This document shows, one piece after another, positions 16,834 to 26,919 of a DNA stretch of 64,000 bases (position 1 is the first letter of the stretch; every line of letters starts with the position of its first letter). Source of the stretch: Paenibacillus sp. FSL H3-0469 (GTDB lineage: Bacteria; Bacillota; Bacilli; Paenibacillales; Paenibacillaceae). A model generated the notes under the pieces. It was given only the letters and a program-made list of their open reading frames with translations, made no database searches and was not told the origin of the DNA. Both the position numbers and the translations under genes were made by a program. The stretch covers positions 3,038,001-3,102,000 of the forward strand of contig NZ_CP150302.1 in NCBI RefSeq assembly GCF_038051945.1. The letters run 5' to 3'.

Positions 16834-18603
16834 CTATAATTGCTGTGCCTCTTCCGGCACAGAATGATACAGACGATAAGGAAAGCGGAGCCGGATCAGC
16901 GTTCCTTCGCCAAGCGAGCTGTGAATTGACACACCATACGGTCTGCCGTACTGCAGCTTGATCCGCTGATCCACGTTGCGGATGCCGTAGCCGATGCCCT
17001 GACCCGCAGGCTCAAGGATCTGCCCGATCAGCTCCTCCTTCATCCCGAGCCCGTTATCCTCCACTTCAAAGACTACATCCCCCTCTTCCAGATAAGCACG
17101 GATCATCAGTGTAATTTCATCGTCATACCAAGCATGTTCTAAAGCATTCTCTACAAACGGCTGCAGAATAAATTTCACGCTCGCACTCTCTAGCACCTCT
17201 GGCGCAATAACATAGACTACATGGATACGGTCTGCATTCTTGATCCGCTGAATATCGAGATACGACTTTGCAATCTGCAGCTCCTGTTCCACGGGAATAA
17301 TCATCTCACCCCGGTGCAGCGTCAGCCGGTAGAACCGGGCTAGCGAACGGATGACCTCATGCAGCTTATCAATCTCCCCCAGCTTGGCCATCCGGCTGAT
17401 GGAAGAGAAGGTGTTATACAGAAAATGCGGGTTCATCTGGGAATGCAGCACCTGCAGCTCCGTCTCCTTTTTCTCCAGACTGACGACATAGACCTCATCA
17501 ATTAACCGCTGAATCGTGGAAGCCATATCATTAAAAGCACTGCCGATCTCCGCAAACTCATCATTGCCCTTAACCGGCATCCGTTTGTGGAAGTCCCCTT
17601 CCTGAAAAGACTTCAGGGAAGCGACCAGCTTCTGGAAGCTCCGCGAGAAATACTGGGACATCGCCAGACTGATCAGAACAAGCAGTACCAGAGTGACCAG
17701 ACAGATGCCGATGGTCACATTACGGACCTGCTGCGAATTCTTTTGCAGGGAAGCATAGGGAATCCAGGCTACTATACTGGCCGGCATATTCGTAACCGGC
17801 TGTTTAATCTGCATATAAGATTTGGGCTGCTTCATATAACCGGAAGCGGCTGAAGACAGCAGATCAGGAATAAGCCCGTTCCGGGAGCTGGTGAAAAGCA
17901 GGCGGTTGCCCTCATCCACAACGAACAGGATGCTGTCCTCGCCCAGTTGCCCCGAGACGGCATCCGAGAAGATGTACTTCATATTCGCTGTCATTTGGAT
18001 CAGACCGTTCAGTTCCAGGGTATCGTAGTTGATCAAGGGCCGCAGGTAAGAGATGCTGCCATTCACATTGTCATTCCCCACCTGCCGCCACTCCCTTGAG
18101 CTGTAATGCAGATTGAGCCTTCTGTACCAGTCCTCCTCCTCAATGCGGTCCATGTGAAATAAAGAATACTTCCGGACATCACCTGCTGCATGATCGTTGT
18201 AATAGAATTCACCGACATCAGGATTGCTTACATACACGGCCAGCCCGACCTCCGGGTCCGGCAGATTGGCAGCATTCTTCAGGCTGGGCAGAATATACTG
18301 CGACATAATGCTGTATTTCTCCCAGCCGGAATGATAGCCTGCCAGATAACGCGCCAGGGTCTGGTCCGCGTACAGCTCATCGGTGCTGCGGACCATATCC
18401 TTCAGCCGGAAATCCACATTACTGGCTATTTGCTTGACGGCCACCTCCAGATTGCTTCTTGCATGCTCCTCCGTGGAGCGCACAGATGACAGGTAAGCAT
18501 AGCTTCCAAGGGCAATAATCGGTGCCAGCACCAGCACCAGATAAGAAATAAGCAGCTTGTAGCTTAAAGGCATGTATAATGATTTCGCACGCTTCATCTG
18601 CAT
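16834..18603 (-). CDS. YesM-type sensor histidine kinase
   Basis: A 589-residue membrane histidine kinase. Helix 1 (about 13-33), an extracellular Cache-like sensor of about 260 residues and helix 2 (about 300-320) lead to a HAMP linker. The His_kinase domain has the phospho-acceptor His in QMNPHFLYNT (about 400). The HATPase has QPFVENALEHAW, EDNGLGM and GYGIRNVDQRI. It phosphorylates the YesN-type regulator encoded 6 bases upstream; YesN stop and YesM start nearly touch and no separate site is strong, suggesting coupling. Operon context (GH81, binding lipoprotein) implies sensing of beta-1,3-glucan fragments, which is inference. Confidence 0.93.
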   Translation of the reverse strand: MQMKRAKSLYMPLSYKLLISYLVLVLAPIIALGSYAYLSSVRSTEEHARSNLEVAVKQIASNVDFRLKDMVRSTDELYADQTLARYLAGYHSGWEKYSIMSQYILPSLKNAANLPDPEVGLAVYVSNPDVGEFYYNDHAAGDVRKYSLFHMDRIEEEDWYRRLNLHYSSREWRQVGNDNVNGSISYLRPLINYDTLELNGLIQMTANMKYIFSDAVSGQLGEDSILFVVDEGNRLLFTSSRNGLIPDLLSSAASGYMKQPKSYMQIKQPVTNMPASIVAWIPYASLQKNSQQVRNVTIGICLVTLVLLVLISLAMSQYFSRSFQKLVASLKSFQEGDFHKRMPVKGNDEFAEIGSAFNDMASTIQRLIDEVYVVSLEKKETELQVLHSQMNPHFLYNTFSSISRMAKLGEIDKLHEVIRSLARFYRLTLHRGEMIIPVEQELQIAKSYLDIQRIKNADRIHVVYVIAPEVLESASVKFILQPFVENALEHAWYDDEITLMIRAYLEEGDVVFEVEDNGLGMKEELIGQILEPAGQGIGYGIRNVDQRIKLQYGRPYGVSIHSSLGEGTLIRLRFPYRLYHSVPEEAQQL

Positions 18604-18609
18604 GGCGGA

Positions 18610-20166
18610 TCAGCTCTGCTTTCTGTAATCGGCTGCGGTCATATGGAAATATTCCCGAAACTGCCTGCTGAAATAAGCGATATTCTTGTAGCCAACCCTA
18701 TCAGCCACCTCATAGATTTTGTATTGGGGCTGATCAAGCAGAAGAATCGCCTTCTCCATCCGCAGCCGCACAAGATACTCATTGAAGCTCTCCCCGGTAT
18801 GCTCTTTGAACAGCACTCCAAGATGATTCGGCGAATAAGCGAAATGGCCCGCCACCACCCGCAGGGTAAGATTCTCCGTCAGCCTCTCCCGGATATAGGC
18901 TTCAATGCTCTCCATCAGCCGGCGGTTCTTGTGCCGCTTCTTCATGAACAGCAGCTCGGAAATCTCAAATAGGGTACGCCGGAGCCAGCGTTTGATATCG
19001 TCAACGGTCTCCAGATGATGAATGGCGTCCAATTGCTGCAGACTCTCGTAGGTTTCGTTGAGTGTCCCCAGATACGCCTCCAGCCGGGTAACAATATGAA
19101 TAGAGAAATGATAGACCTTCACCGGATGCTCGAACAGGGCAGCCATCTCAAATAACTCGTCGATACAGTCGCAAATATCTGCCAGCCTATAAGCAGCCAT
19201 GGCCCCGAACATCCCCTCCAGGACCACGCTCAGCTCCTTGATATCCTGGATCATGCCCGGCTTGTTCATCACCGGCGGAATCACCCGGTTCTTGCCGATG
19301 AACATCTTGCCATTCATATAGGCCTTAGCCTGCGAAAAGGAGGCGGTCAGCTCTTCGAGAGACCACACCTCTGCTCCATAACTCACTGTGATCGTGTAAT
19401 CCGTGTGCTCACGGACCTTCAGCACCAGCTGCTCCAGCCACTCTTCCAGCATCCGGCGCTGCCCGGTATAGGCGAAACCGAGCTGTGAACGGTTCAGCCG
19501 GCACCATTTCCCGGCAGCAGAGATGCTAATCTCTGACCCGATGTATTGAAACAGCCTGTCCAGACCGGCATAGACATCCTCCGGCTGCTCCTGCACCCGC
19601 ATCAGAACATCATCGGCTTCAATCAGCACGGCAGAGGCACTGGTGAAGGCCAAATCCAGCGGATACCGGGCCAGGAATGCGCCCAGCGTAGCCCCGTCAA
19701 TACTGCCTTCCAGCAGATGCTGCAGCACATCATTCTTGATGAAATCGAAGGAAGCGATCATGCCGCCATCTTCTGGAACTCTGCTCCGTTCAAGCTTCAG
19801 CTCGGCGGTAGCTGTGCGCAGCACACTGATCAGCTCCTCATCATCAACCGGCTTAAGAATGTATGCATGGGCCTTCAAATCTAGCGCCTGCTTCGCATAA
19901 TGAAATTCCTGGTATCCGCTGATGAACACAATTTTGAGCCCCGGATTCAGCTCCAGCGCCACGCGGGACAGCTCCATACCGGAAACCGCCGGCATCTTGA
20001 TATCCGTAATCAGCAGATCAATCTCATGATTCTCGATATATTGGAGAGCGGCCAGCGGATTGCTCTCGCTGCAGGCCACCTCAATCCCAAGCTCACTCCA
20101 GGGAATCAGGCAGCGCAGCCCCTCCAAGTCATAATTCTCATCATCCACCAAGACAGCTCTGTACAT
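18610..20166 (-). CDS. YesN-type response regulator (AraC family)
   Basis: A 518-residue response regulator. The receiver domain (1-120) has acidic VDDENYDLEG, phospho-acceptor Asp in LLITDIKMPAVSGMEL (about 55) and Lys in ILKPVDDEEL (about 104). A long central region of unknown fold follows. The C-terminal AraC DNA-binding domain (about 420-515) contains LGVLFKEHTGESFNEYL and KIYEVADRVGYKNIAYFSRQF. I chose ATG 20166 (MYRAVLVDDE), with GAAGGAG upstream; the 20-residue longer frame has no receiver homology. It is 64 bases after the lipoprotein gene and 6 before the kinase gene, and probably activates this operon. Confidence 0.92.
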   Translation of the reverse strand: MYRAVLVDDENYDLEGLRCLIPWSELGIEVACSESNPLAALQYIENHEIDLLITDIKMPAVSGMELSRVALELNPGLKIVFISGYQEFHYAKQALDLKAHAYILKPVDDEELISVLRTATAELKLERSRVPEDGGMIASFDFIKNDVLQHLLEGSIDGATLGAFLARYPLDLAFTSASAVLIEADDVLMRVQEQPEDVYAGLDRLFQYIGSEISISAAGKWCRLNRSQLGFAYTGQRRMLEEWLEQLVLKVREHTDYTITVSYGAEVWSLEELTASFSQAKAYMNGKMFIGKNRVIPPVMNKPGMIQDIKELSVVLEGMFGAMAAYRLADICDCIDELFEMAALFEHPVKVYHFSIHIVTRLEAYLGTLNETYESLQQLDAIHHLETVDDIKRWLRRTLFEISELLFMKKRHKNRRLMESIEAYIRERLTENLTLRVVAGHFAYSPNHLGVLFKEHTGESFNEYLVRLRMEKAILLLDQPQYKIYEVADRVGYKNIAYFSRQFREYFHMTAADYRKQS

Positions 20167-20230
20167 CGCAATCAGCGCTCCTTCATGCGGAAAAGAGGGT
20201 ACATGACGTATCCCTCTTCTCTCCAAACGT

Positions 20231-22006
20231 TTATTGTTCCGGTGAATAATCCCTTATCTTCTTAAGATTGCCCCGCCACACTTCAGTCTTCCAGGCAAGC
20301 AGCCTGTCATACCCTATGTCCGTCGCTTCCTTGTCTGCTTCCTTCAGCAGCTCCAGAAGCTCTTCATCACTTGCCGCAAAAATCATCCGGGGAATCACCT
20401 GCGCATATTGATCCCTCAGCCTTTGCAGGATAAGCCCCTCTTCCGAGGCGGGCGCCGGATCGAGATTGGAGAATTCGGTAAGGTTCATCGAAGTCCGGAA
20501 CGTTATATTCGCTTGTCCAAGGGTGGTCCAGTCCCGGGCCCCGGCAGGCAGCAGCTTCTCGCGTCTTGCTTTGGCAGCATCAATATAAGAGGTATTGCCG
20601 TACCAGTTGAATTCTCCGATCTTCAGATCATCATACCTCTTCAAATCACGTCCAATATAGGCATCATTTGGAATGGGGATTTCATCCTTCACTGTATCAT
20701 AAAACAATCCCTCCGGCCCGAAGAAAAGAATACGCTGTCCCTCGGGACTCGTCGCCCAATTCATATAGGAGAAGGTGGCTTCCGGATCGCTGGCTGAGGT
20801 TGTAATCACATTGACATTCCAGCCCAGCGTATTGTACCCGGAGGGGTAGACCTTACCTGGATCGACGCCTTCCCGGTGCACCGGCCAGATGAGCTCATAG
20901 CCGTCCAGCGGGTCCTTGGCAGAGAGCTGATTATTGGCTTCCCGGCCGATCCCTTCCACGACAGCGTCATAAGCGCCAAATACGGCAATCCGGCCGCTCT
21001 TGAGCTTCTCCAGCACCTGATCCCGTGTCCCGGTCAACAGATCCGGAGAGGTCAGCCCCTGACGGACCAGCCGTCCTGCCAGCAGCAGCGTCTCCCGGAA
21101 CGCCGGGTCCCGGTACACAGAAGTCAACCGTGAGCCGGCGGGCACACCGAAGATCTGGCCTGAACCGGGAGCGATGAAAGTGGGCGTCCGGTTCTCCGCC
21201 GCCCCGCTGTAGAGCATACCTATCATCTGTATGTCCACGCTGTCACGAGTCTCCCCGAAATCGATCGGCACAACATCCGGGTAATTCTTCTGCACTTGCT
21301 TCAGATACGCTTCGAGATCGTCCCAGGTCTCAAGCCGGGGGGAGCCAAGTGCGCGGTGTATCTTCTTCTCCACCAGGTAACCCGCATTGCCGCTGCCGCC
21401 GCTGCCGTTAATATACCAGTTCGGAATCTGGTACAGCCTGCCGTCTTCACTGCGCAGCATGTTCAGCGTATCCTCGCCGATCATTCGGGCAAATTCAGGA
21501 TAGCTCTCCAGATAAGGGTCCAGCGCCACCAGCTTGCCTGCCTTTTGCAGCCGTTCCACATCTTTGCCGCGATCCATAACCAGTACATCGGGAAGCTGAT
21601 CCGAGACAATCATCGCGTTCAGCTTCTGGGCGGCAGCCCCGCCTGAGGGTACCGGTAGAAGTGTAACCTTCAGATGATCGGTGATCCAGCGGCTGTGCGG
21701 GCTGCTCTTCCAGTCCGGCGCCGTATACCAGTCATAGTTCACAAAGGCGGTGAACCGGACCGGCTTCACCTTGGCAGCCAGCTCCGAGAGGGGGGCGGCT
21801 GGAGGATGGCCCGCAGGCAGCGTATTGCCGGAACCGCTGCTGTCTGCGGCATCACTGGGGTTAGCGGTATCCGCTTTACCGGTGCCGGTGGTACTGGCAT
21901 TAACGGTGCTGCTTACCGTATGGGGAGCGGCCTCCGGGTGTCTGTCTGAGCAGGCACTCAGGCTGCACAGAACCAGTAAGATCAGCAAAGTCACTGCCCT
22001 GTTCAT
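20231..22006 (-). CDS. Solute-binding lipoprotein in a sensor operon without permeases
   Basis: A 591-residue lipoprotein. The signal peptide ends in lipobox L16-S-A-C19, followed by a Ser/Thr/Gly/Ala-rich linker to about residue 70, then a type 1 extracellular solute-binding fold. The start ATG at 22006 overlaps the GH81 stop as TAATG, so translation is coupled. A longer frame from 22027 lacks a ribosome binding site. No permease or ATPase gene is nearby, and the next two genes are YesN and YesM. It may either supply a distant importer or present ligand to the YesM sensor, as binding proteins do for some kinases. Ligand is probably a glucan oligosaccharide, by context only. Confidence 0.85.
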   Translation of the reverse strand: MNRAVTLLILLVLCSLSACSDRHPEAAPHTVSSTVNASTTGTGKADTANPSDAADSSGSGNTLPAGHPPAAPLSELAAKVKPVRFTAFVNYDWYTAPDWKSSPHSRWITDHLKVTLLPVPSGGAAAQKLNAMIVSDQLPDVLVMDRGKDVERLQKAGKLVALDPYLESYPEFARMIGEDTLNMLRSEDGRLYQIPNWYINGSGGSGNAGYLVEKKIHRALGSPRLETWDDLEAYLKQVQKNYPDVVPIDFGETRDSVDIQMIGMLYSGAAENRTPTFIAPGSGQIFGVPAGSRLTSVYRDPAFRETLLLAGRLVRQGLTSPDLLTGTRDQVLEKLKSGRIAVFGAYDAVVEGIGREANNQLSAKDPLDGYELIWPVHREGVDPGKVYPSGYNTLGWNVNVITTSASDPEATFSYMNWATSPEGQRILFFGPEGLFYDTVKDEIPIPNDAYIGRDLKRYDDLKIGEFNWYGNTSYIDAAKARREKLLPAGARDWTTLGQANITFRTSMNLTEFSNLDPAPASEEGLILQRLRDQYAQVIPRMIFAASDEELLELLKEADKEATDIGYDRLLAWKTEVWRGNLKKIRDYSPEQ

Positions 22007-25000
22007 TAATAGACTGACATTTCCCATAAAGAATAACCGTATTGTGTGCCGCGCTCCGTCCCGTTCACCTTCACATACCGCGCGCTGACCGGAGTGAAGC
22101 TAATATCGTCGACGTCCCCGTCCCCGCTTGTTGTGGAATACGCCGTTGTCCAGTTCGTACCGTCTGCAGACGTCTCGATCGTGTAGGCTTTGGCGTATGC
22201 CCCCTCCCAGTTCAGCAGGACACGGCTGACCGTCTGGGCAGAGCCCAGATCCACCTGAATCCACTGCGGATCACTGAAGTCCGATTCCCAGCGGGTACCC
22301 GCATTTCCGTCCACAGCGAGGGCAGCGGGCTGCTTCGGATTCTCTGAAGCGGTAACCGCCTTGTTCCGCGCAAGATTCACAGACGGTGTTGTTCCGCCAG
22401 TGATCACTTGCTGCACCGAAGTATCGGTATATCCGCCTGCGGTTACTGTAACCGTGTAAGTCTTCGCTGTGGGGAACAGCGCAGTGTTCAGTGTGATTTT
22501 ACCGGCTGCCACGGTATAATTTGCTGCCGTTACTGTCACTCCATCCACCTTCACCGCAGTGATTGCATTTCTCCAGGCCGCATTCTCCGTGAACGTCAGC
22601 TCAATCGGCTGACCAGCTGCGTTCCCGGTGGTATCGGCTGCAAGGGCAGGTGGAGTAAACGTTGCCCCGCTGCTGCCGTACACTTCCAGTTCCCATAAAG
22701 AATACCCGTACTGCGTGCCTCGCTCTGTGCCGCTCACCTTCACATACCGCGCGGTAACCGGAGTGAAGCTAATGTCATTGATGGCCCCGTCTCCGGTTGT
22801 TGTAGAATACACCGTTGCCCAGTTCGTACCGTCTGCTGATGTCTCGATTGCGTAGGTTTTGGCGTATGCTCCCTCCCAATTCAGCAGGACACGGCTGACC
22901 GTCTGGGCAGAGCCCAGATCCACCTGAATCCACTGCGGATCACTGAAGTCCGACTCCCAGCGGGTGCCCGCATTTCCGTCCACAGCGCCGGCAGCAGGCT
23001 GCTTCGGATTCTCCGAAGCGGTAACCGCCTTATTCAGAGCCAGGTTCCCTGCCGGCTGAGTTCCGCCAGTGATCACCTGCTGCACCGAAGTATCGGTATA
23101 TCCGCCTGCGGTTACTGTAACCGTGTAAGTCTTCGCTGCGGGGAACAGCGCGGTGTTCAGTGTGATTTTACCGGCTGCTATGGTATAATTCGCCGCTGCC
23201 GCTACAGTTCCATCCACCTTCACCGCAGTGACTGCATTTCTCCAGGCCGCATTCTCCGTGAACGTCAGCTCAATCGGCTGACCGGCTGCGTTCCCGGTGG
23301 TATCGGCTGTCAGGGCAGGCGGAGTAAGCAGCGTATCCGTGGTCACCTTCGTCGGATCCACCTTCACCAGCTTCCCGGGTGGAACCAAAGCTGAGCCTGT
23401 AACCCCTCCGCTATTGCGGAACGTAACGGTTATGGCCGCTTTCGTCGGATTCCAGACCAGCGCGCGGTAGGCCGAGCCTTTTTTATACACCGTTGCACTG
23501 TATCCATTCTCCGCCCAAATGTCCTTGGTGCGTGATCCGAGTGTTTCCATATTGTGCACGAACCAGTACGTGTTGAACAATTCGTTCTGCTGCGGCAGTG
23601 CCGGATTCCATTTATTCAGCACAGCCTGCGGATCGCTCAGTGCCTGAATCGGCCAGACAATATGGTACCAGTCCGGTTCCGGCCCGCCGTTATCGGCCAC
23701 AAAGCCATTGTATAATCCGGCCACCTTGGCCGTATCGAATCCGTAGCTGGTCAAATATTCTGCTGTAGGCAGCCAGTGAATGCCATAGACATACACCGGA
23801 TTCCCGTTGAAAAAGGTGCCGAAGAAATTCGAGCTTCCGTAGATCTGCCCTACTGTTTTATGCGTATAGCCCGGCAGCCAGTTATCCTGGTCATAGTTGA
23901 ACCAGTATTGCTGCACTGCTCTAAGCTCCGTCGTGAAGCCCATAATGGACGCATCCCTGAAAGCCGTGTTGCCGGTCAGTGTGCTCCACATATATTGGCC
24001 GACCCAGCCGAACAGCGATTCTCCGGCTGCTTCCTGGTTATTGCCGCTGTCATTGTCGGCATAACCGCCGGCCCATGAATGGCCTTCATACAGGTCGAAG
24101 TTACGGAAGTAAGGATACTTCGGATCGGTCTTCGACGGATTGGCATAATCCCGGATCAGTTCATCGACCATCCCGCTGAATTTGTTCCTGAAGTCGGTAT
24201 CATAGGTGGCAAGCACAGCGGAAGCAAAGACATAATATCCGTATGTGAAATGATGGTCCGTGATGCCGGAGTTCGCGCCGAACTCACTGTTTTTATAAAT
24301 CAATGTTCCCCAGTCGGAGTTGTAGTCAAAATAATAATCGGTTTCCCCCGAGGTGTACGTATACCAGTCTGTAAGCACCATCTTCATCCGGGACAGGAAT
24401 AGATTCTTGTAGCTCTCATTGCCGATCTGATCGGCGATCAGCACGCCCATAGCCAGCGGATGCAGCTTCTTGCCCTGCCAGTACGCATCGGCCTGCATCA
24501 GATTGGTGGCGGTGTCCGTATCGAGCAGCGCCAGATAATTAAGCAGATCCTGACGGGAATAGGTGGAATCTCCCGGCTCGGTGAACTGTGGCACAATGCC
24601 GTAGAATTTATCGGTGGTGGCGAACGAATTCCCTTCCGTCACCTTCATCGTTCCACGGATGGACGGGAAGGAGACAGCAGTCAGCGGTGTTGTGGTAACC
24701 TTCCACTGGTGGGGAAGCTGGGCCATCAGCGTGGTATTCGGGAAGCCTGAACGCTTAAGCTCTGTTACTGCATTGAAGGTGGTCGTGACACCCGAGGTCG
24801 TCTCGTTGAAGGTATAGGCCACCTTCGTGTCTGTCACGAAGGCATACCCGTGCTGGTAGAAATAATTCAGATTGGACGGTGCCGGAAGAGCGGACAAGCT
24901 CAGGTAGTTCTGGCCTCCGCCGAGCTGGATTTTGAGCTTGGCGCCGACCCGCTTGAAGGTTGTACCGGCCGGAGCATACAGCCCATAGTGTCTAGTCACC

Positions 25001-26574
25001 ATTTCAGGTGTTGGCGCCCCATTGGTATTGGTGACCGCAATGCCGATATGGTCTGCAGTCACTGTGGCTCCGTCTGCGGCGAGAATCGTAGTATTGCTGC
25101 CGTCGAAGAAACGGGCCCCGGCCGGCAGATACACCTCAGGACTGGACGGATCGCTGAATTGCGAATAAAGATAAGGCGAGCCTTTGACGAACGTTGTCTT
25201 CAGCTTCTCAGCAGCGCCATCGCTTAATACGGCAGTCGCCGACCAGTCGCCGTAACCGGTAATCCGGTTCGACATTCCCGAAGTATTAATGTTGCTGGCC
25301 ATCAGGAACAGGTCCGGGCTTCCCGCAGCTTCCTGTGCCTTGCCGTCAGCGCTTAAATAGCCTGCGCCCGGATTCAGAATGCTTAGACCCTGCTTAGTAT
25401 ACTTTGATTTGAGCGGAAGGGTGATAATGCCGTTGCCGAGCTGATTGATCATAATGGACTGCCACCAGTCATTGGAAGGCAGCGGCGCAGTCAGTGCATC
25501 CGATTTATACAGCGGATATTTGGGCTGAGGAACCGAGAGGTCATTCGCCGCATGGCTGCCTTGGCCTACGGGCACTGTGGTCAGCTGCGGCAAGGCCGGA
25601 ATGTTATAGACCGGCTTCGGATCCCCTGCCACATAATCATAGGCCTGGAATTCAAAAATCGAATAACCAAAGGAGGTCGCTCTGCTGATGCCCTTCATCC
25701 GCAGGTAACGGCCGCTGGCATAGACGGGAAGATTAAGGGTGCCGCCGTCGCCGTGAAGCTCCCGGTATACTGTAGTCCATGAGCTTCCGTTATCCGAAAC
25801 CTGAATATCATAGATCCGGCCGGCGGCTGCCTCCCAGTTGATGATCACCCGGCCCAGCGTGCGTATGCTGCCAAGGTCAACGCTCAGCCATTCATTATCG
25901 GTAGCATTGGAAGACCAGCGTGTGTTCAGGTTGCCGTCCACCGCCAGCTCCGGCAGGGTAGAGCCGACAGGCAGATAATCGGCCACCTGATAGGATGAAG
26001 CCGTCACGGGCTTGTTCAAGGCCACATTCGGCCCTAGAACCACCGGAGGAGGATTAACACCGCCAGTGCCGTATACCTCGAACTCATAGAGGGAGATGCC
26101 GTATTGCGTCAGGTTCCGCTCAGTGGCGAATACCCGTACATACCGGCCAGTGCCACTGAGCGTGAGCTCATCTACACCGCCATCACCTGTAGTTGTGGAG
26201 TAGACATCACTCCAGTTCAATTCGTCAGGGGATACCTGGATTTTGTAAGCTTTGGCGTAAGCTCCTTCCCAGCGGAGCACCACGCGGTCTATGGCCGCAT
26301 TTGCCCCGAGATCAACATAAATCCAGTTCGGGTCCTTTCCCCATGAGCTGCTCCACCGGGAACCCGTATTGCCGTCCACCGCCAGATCCGGGGTGTTATT
26401 GCCCTCGGTGCCCGAGGCATACGCCGGCCGCTCTTTGGAGAGCAGATATGAGTCCGCCGCATGAGCCCGCCCGGGCGGAAGCGTGAGTACGAGACTCAGC
26501 AGCATGATGATGCTCAGACAAAGAGCGGTCCCGTTCATCCCCTTCTTGCGTCTTACTCTTTTTGAATATGCCAT
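22006..26574 (-). CDS. Secreted GH81 endo-beta-1,3-glucanase with four discoidin modules
   Basis: A 1522-residue secreted enzyme that hydrolyses beta-1,3-glucan such as fungal wall or laminarin. Order: signal peptide (about 1-39, ending GRAHA), two F5/8-type C (CBM32-like) modules (about 40-178 and 185-325), and the GH81 core (about 345-1065). Two copies of a roughly 85-residue beta module followed by F5/8C complete the C-terminus. GH81 signatures are PLPSNDWWQSIM near the core start and HSWAGGYADNDSGNNQEAAGES, whose acidic residues are catalytic in the family. GAGGAGG lies 8 bases before ATG 26574. First gene of a four-gene operon, with two cre-like sites upstream. Confidence 0.9.
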   Translation of the reverse strand: MAYSKRVRRKKGMNGTALCLSIIMLLSLVLTLPPGRAHAADSYLLSKERPAYASGTEGNNTPDLAVDGNTGSRWSSSWGKDPNWIYVDLGANAAIDRVVLRWEGAYAKAYKIQVSPDELNWSDVYSTTTGDGGVDELTLSGTGRYVRVFATERNLTQYGISLYEFEVYGTGGVNPPPVVLGPNVALNKPVTASSYQVADYLPVGSTLPELAVDGNLNTRWSSNATDNEWLSVDLGSIRTLGRVIINWEAAAGRIYDIQVSDNGSSWTTVYRELHGDGGTLNLPVYASGRYLRMKGISRATSFGYSIFEFQAYDYVAGDPKPVYNIPALPQLTTVPVGQGSHAANDLSVPQPKYPLYKSDALTAPLPSNDWWQSIMINQLGNGIITLPLKSKYTKQGLSILNPGAGYLSADGKAQEAAGSPDLFLMASNINTSGMSNRITGYGDWSATAVLSDGAAEKLKTTFVKGSPYLYSQFSDPSSPEVYLPAGARFFDGSNTTILAADGATVTADHIGIAVTNTNGAPTPEMVTRHYGLYAPAGTTFKRVGAKLKIQLGGGQNYLSLSALPAPSNLNYFYQHGYAFVTDTKVAYTFNETTSGVTTTFNAVTELKRSGFPNTTLMAQLPHQWKVTTTPLTAVSFPSIRGTMKVTEGNSFATTDKFYGIVPQFTEPGDSTYSRQDLLNYLALLDTDTATNLMQADAYWQGKKLHPLAMGVLIADQIGNESYKNLFLSRMKMVLTDWYTYTSGETDYYFDYNSDWGTLIYKNSEFGANSGITDHHFTYGYYVFASAVLATYDTDFRNKFSGMVDELIRDYANPSKTDPKYPYFRNFDLYEGHSWAGGYADNDSGNNQEAAGESLFGWVGQYMWSTLTGNTAFRDASIMGFTTELRAVQQYWFNYDQDNWLPGYTHKTVGQIYGSSNFFGTFFNGNPVYVYGIHWLPTAEYLTSYGFDTAKVAGLYNGFVADNGGPEPDWYHIVWPIQALSDPQAVLNKWNPALPQQNELFNTYWFVHNMETLGSRTKDIWAENGYSATVYKKGSAYRALVWNPTKAAITVTFRNSGGVTGSALVPPGKLVKVDPTKVTTDTLLTPPALTADTTGNAAGQPIELTFTENAAWRNAVTAVKVDGTVAAAANYTIAAGKITLNTALFPAAKTYTVTVTAGGYTDTSVQQVITGGTQPAGNLALNKAVTASENPKQPAAGAVDGNAGTRWESDFSDPQWIQVDLGSAQTVSRVLLNWEGAYAKTYAIETSADGTNWATVYSTTTGDGAINDISFTPVTARYVKVSGTERGTQYGYSLWELEVYGSSGATFTPPALAADTTGNAAGQPIELTFTENAAWRNAITAVKVDGVTVTAANYTVAAGKITLNTALFPTAKTYTVTVTAGGYTDTSVQQVITGGTTPSVNLARNKAVTASENPKQPAALAVDGNAGTRWESDFSDPQWIQVDLGSAQTVSRVLLNWEGAYAKAYTIETSADGTNWTTAYSTTSGDGDVDDISFTPVSARYVKVNGTERGTQYGYSLWEMSVY
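22009..23339 (-). repeat. Two-copy 669-bp in-frame module duplication
   Basis: The 3' end of the GH81 gene contains two near-identical units with a 669-base (223-codon) offset; for example TCCCATAAAGAATA recurs at 22022 and 22691. Each encodes one beta module plus one discoidin module. High DNA identity points to recent duplication or gene conversion. Confidence 0.85.
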
Positions 26575-26646
26575 TCCTTCATCCTCCTCTTTACGATTGG
26601 ATTGCAGCTTCCCCCTTACCCTGATTCTGGAAGTCTGCATCTTTCA

Positions 26647-26660
26647 TTCAAACGCTTTCA
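26647..26660 (-). promoter_or_regulatory. cre-like site 1 upstream of GH81
   Basis: On the minus strand TGAAAGCGTTTGAA matches 12 of 14 positions of the CcpA consensus. It lies 73 bases upstream of the GH81 start. Confidence 0.5.
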
Positions 26661-26687
26661 AAGATTCATACTAAGCGTACCCTTTAC

Positions 26688-26701
26688 CGAAACCGGTTGC
26701 A
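26688..26701 (-). promoter_or_regulatory. cre-like site 2 upstream of GH81
   Basis: On the minus strand TGCAACCGGTTTCG matches 12 of 14 positions, with a symmetrical AACCGGTT core. It is spaced 41 bases from site 1. It might instead be an operator for another LacI-family repressor. Confidence 0.4.
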
Positions 26702-26863
26702 ATTGCACAAATCAACGATTTTATGCAGAAAGTAAAGATTAAGTTAATTATGCAGCACCTCATAGTGTTCGGTCTCCTATGTACATTCGGCGCGCGCCCC
26801 CGTAACTCCCGATGTATTCGGTTTTTCACACACATTCCCTTTATCCCGACCTTGACTGAATCC

Positions 26864-26894
26864 CAAAAAAAGCCGGCCCACACAGGGCCGGCTT
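26864..26894 (-). terminator. Terminator of uvrC
   Basis: On the minus strand AAGCCGGCCC-TGTGT-GGGCCGGCTT is followed by a run of T. A perfect intrinsic terminator 26 bases behind the uvrC stop. Confidence 0.9.
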
Positions 26895-26919
26895 CCGTTC
26901 CGCTACCGTTCAAACCTAT

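Noticed and set aside
26671-26913. 80-codon minus-strand frame between GH81 and uvrC
   Set aside because: It overlaps the uvrC terminator and the GH81 promoter region and lacks a ribosome binding site.
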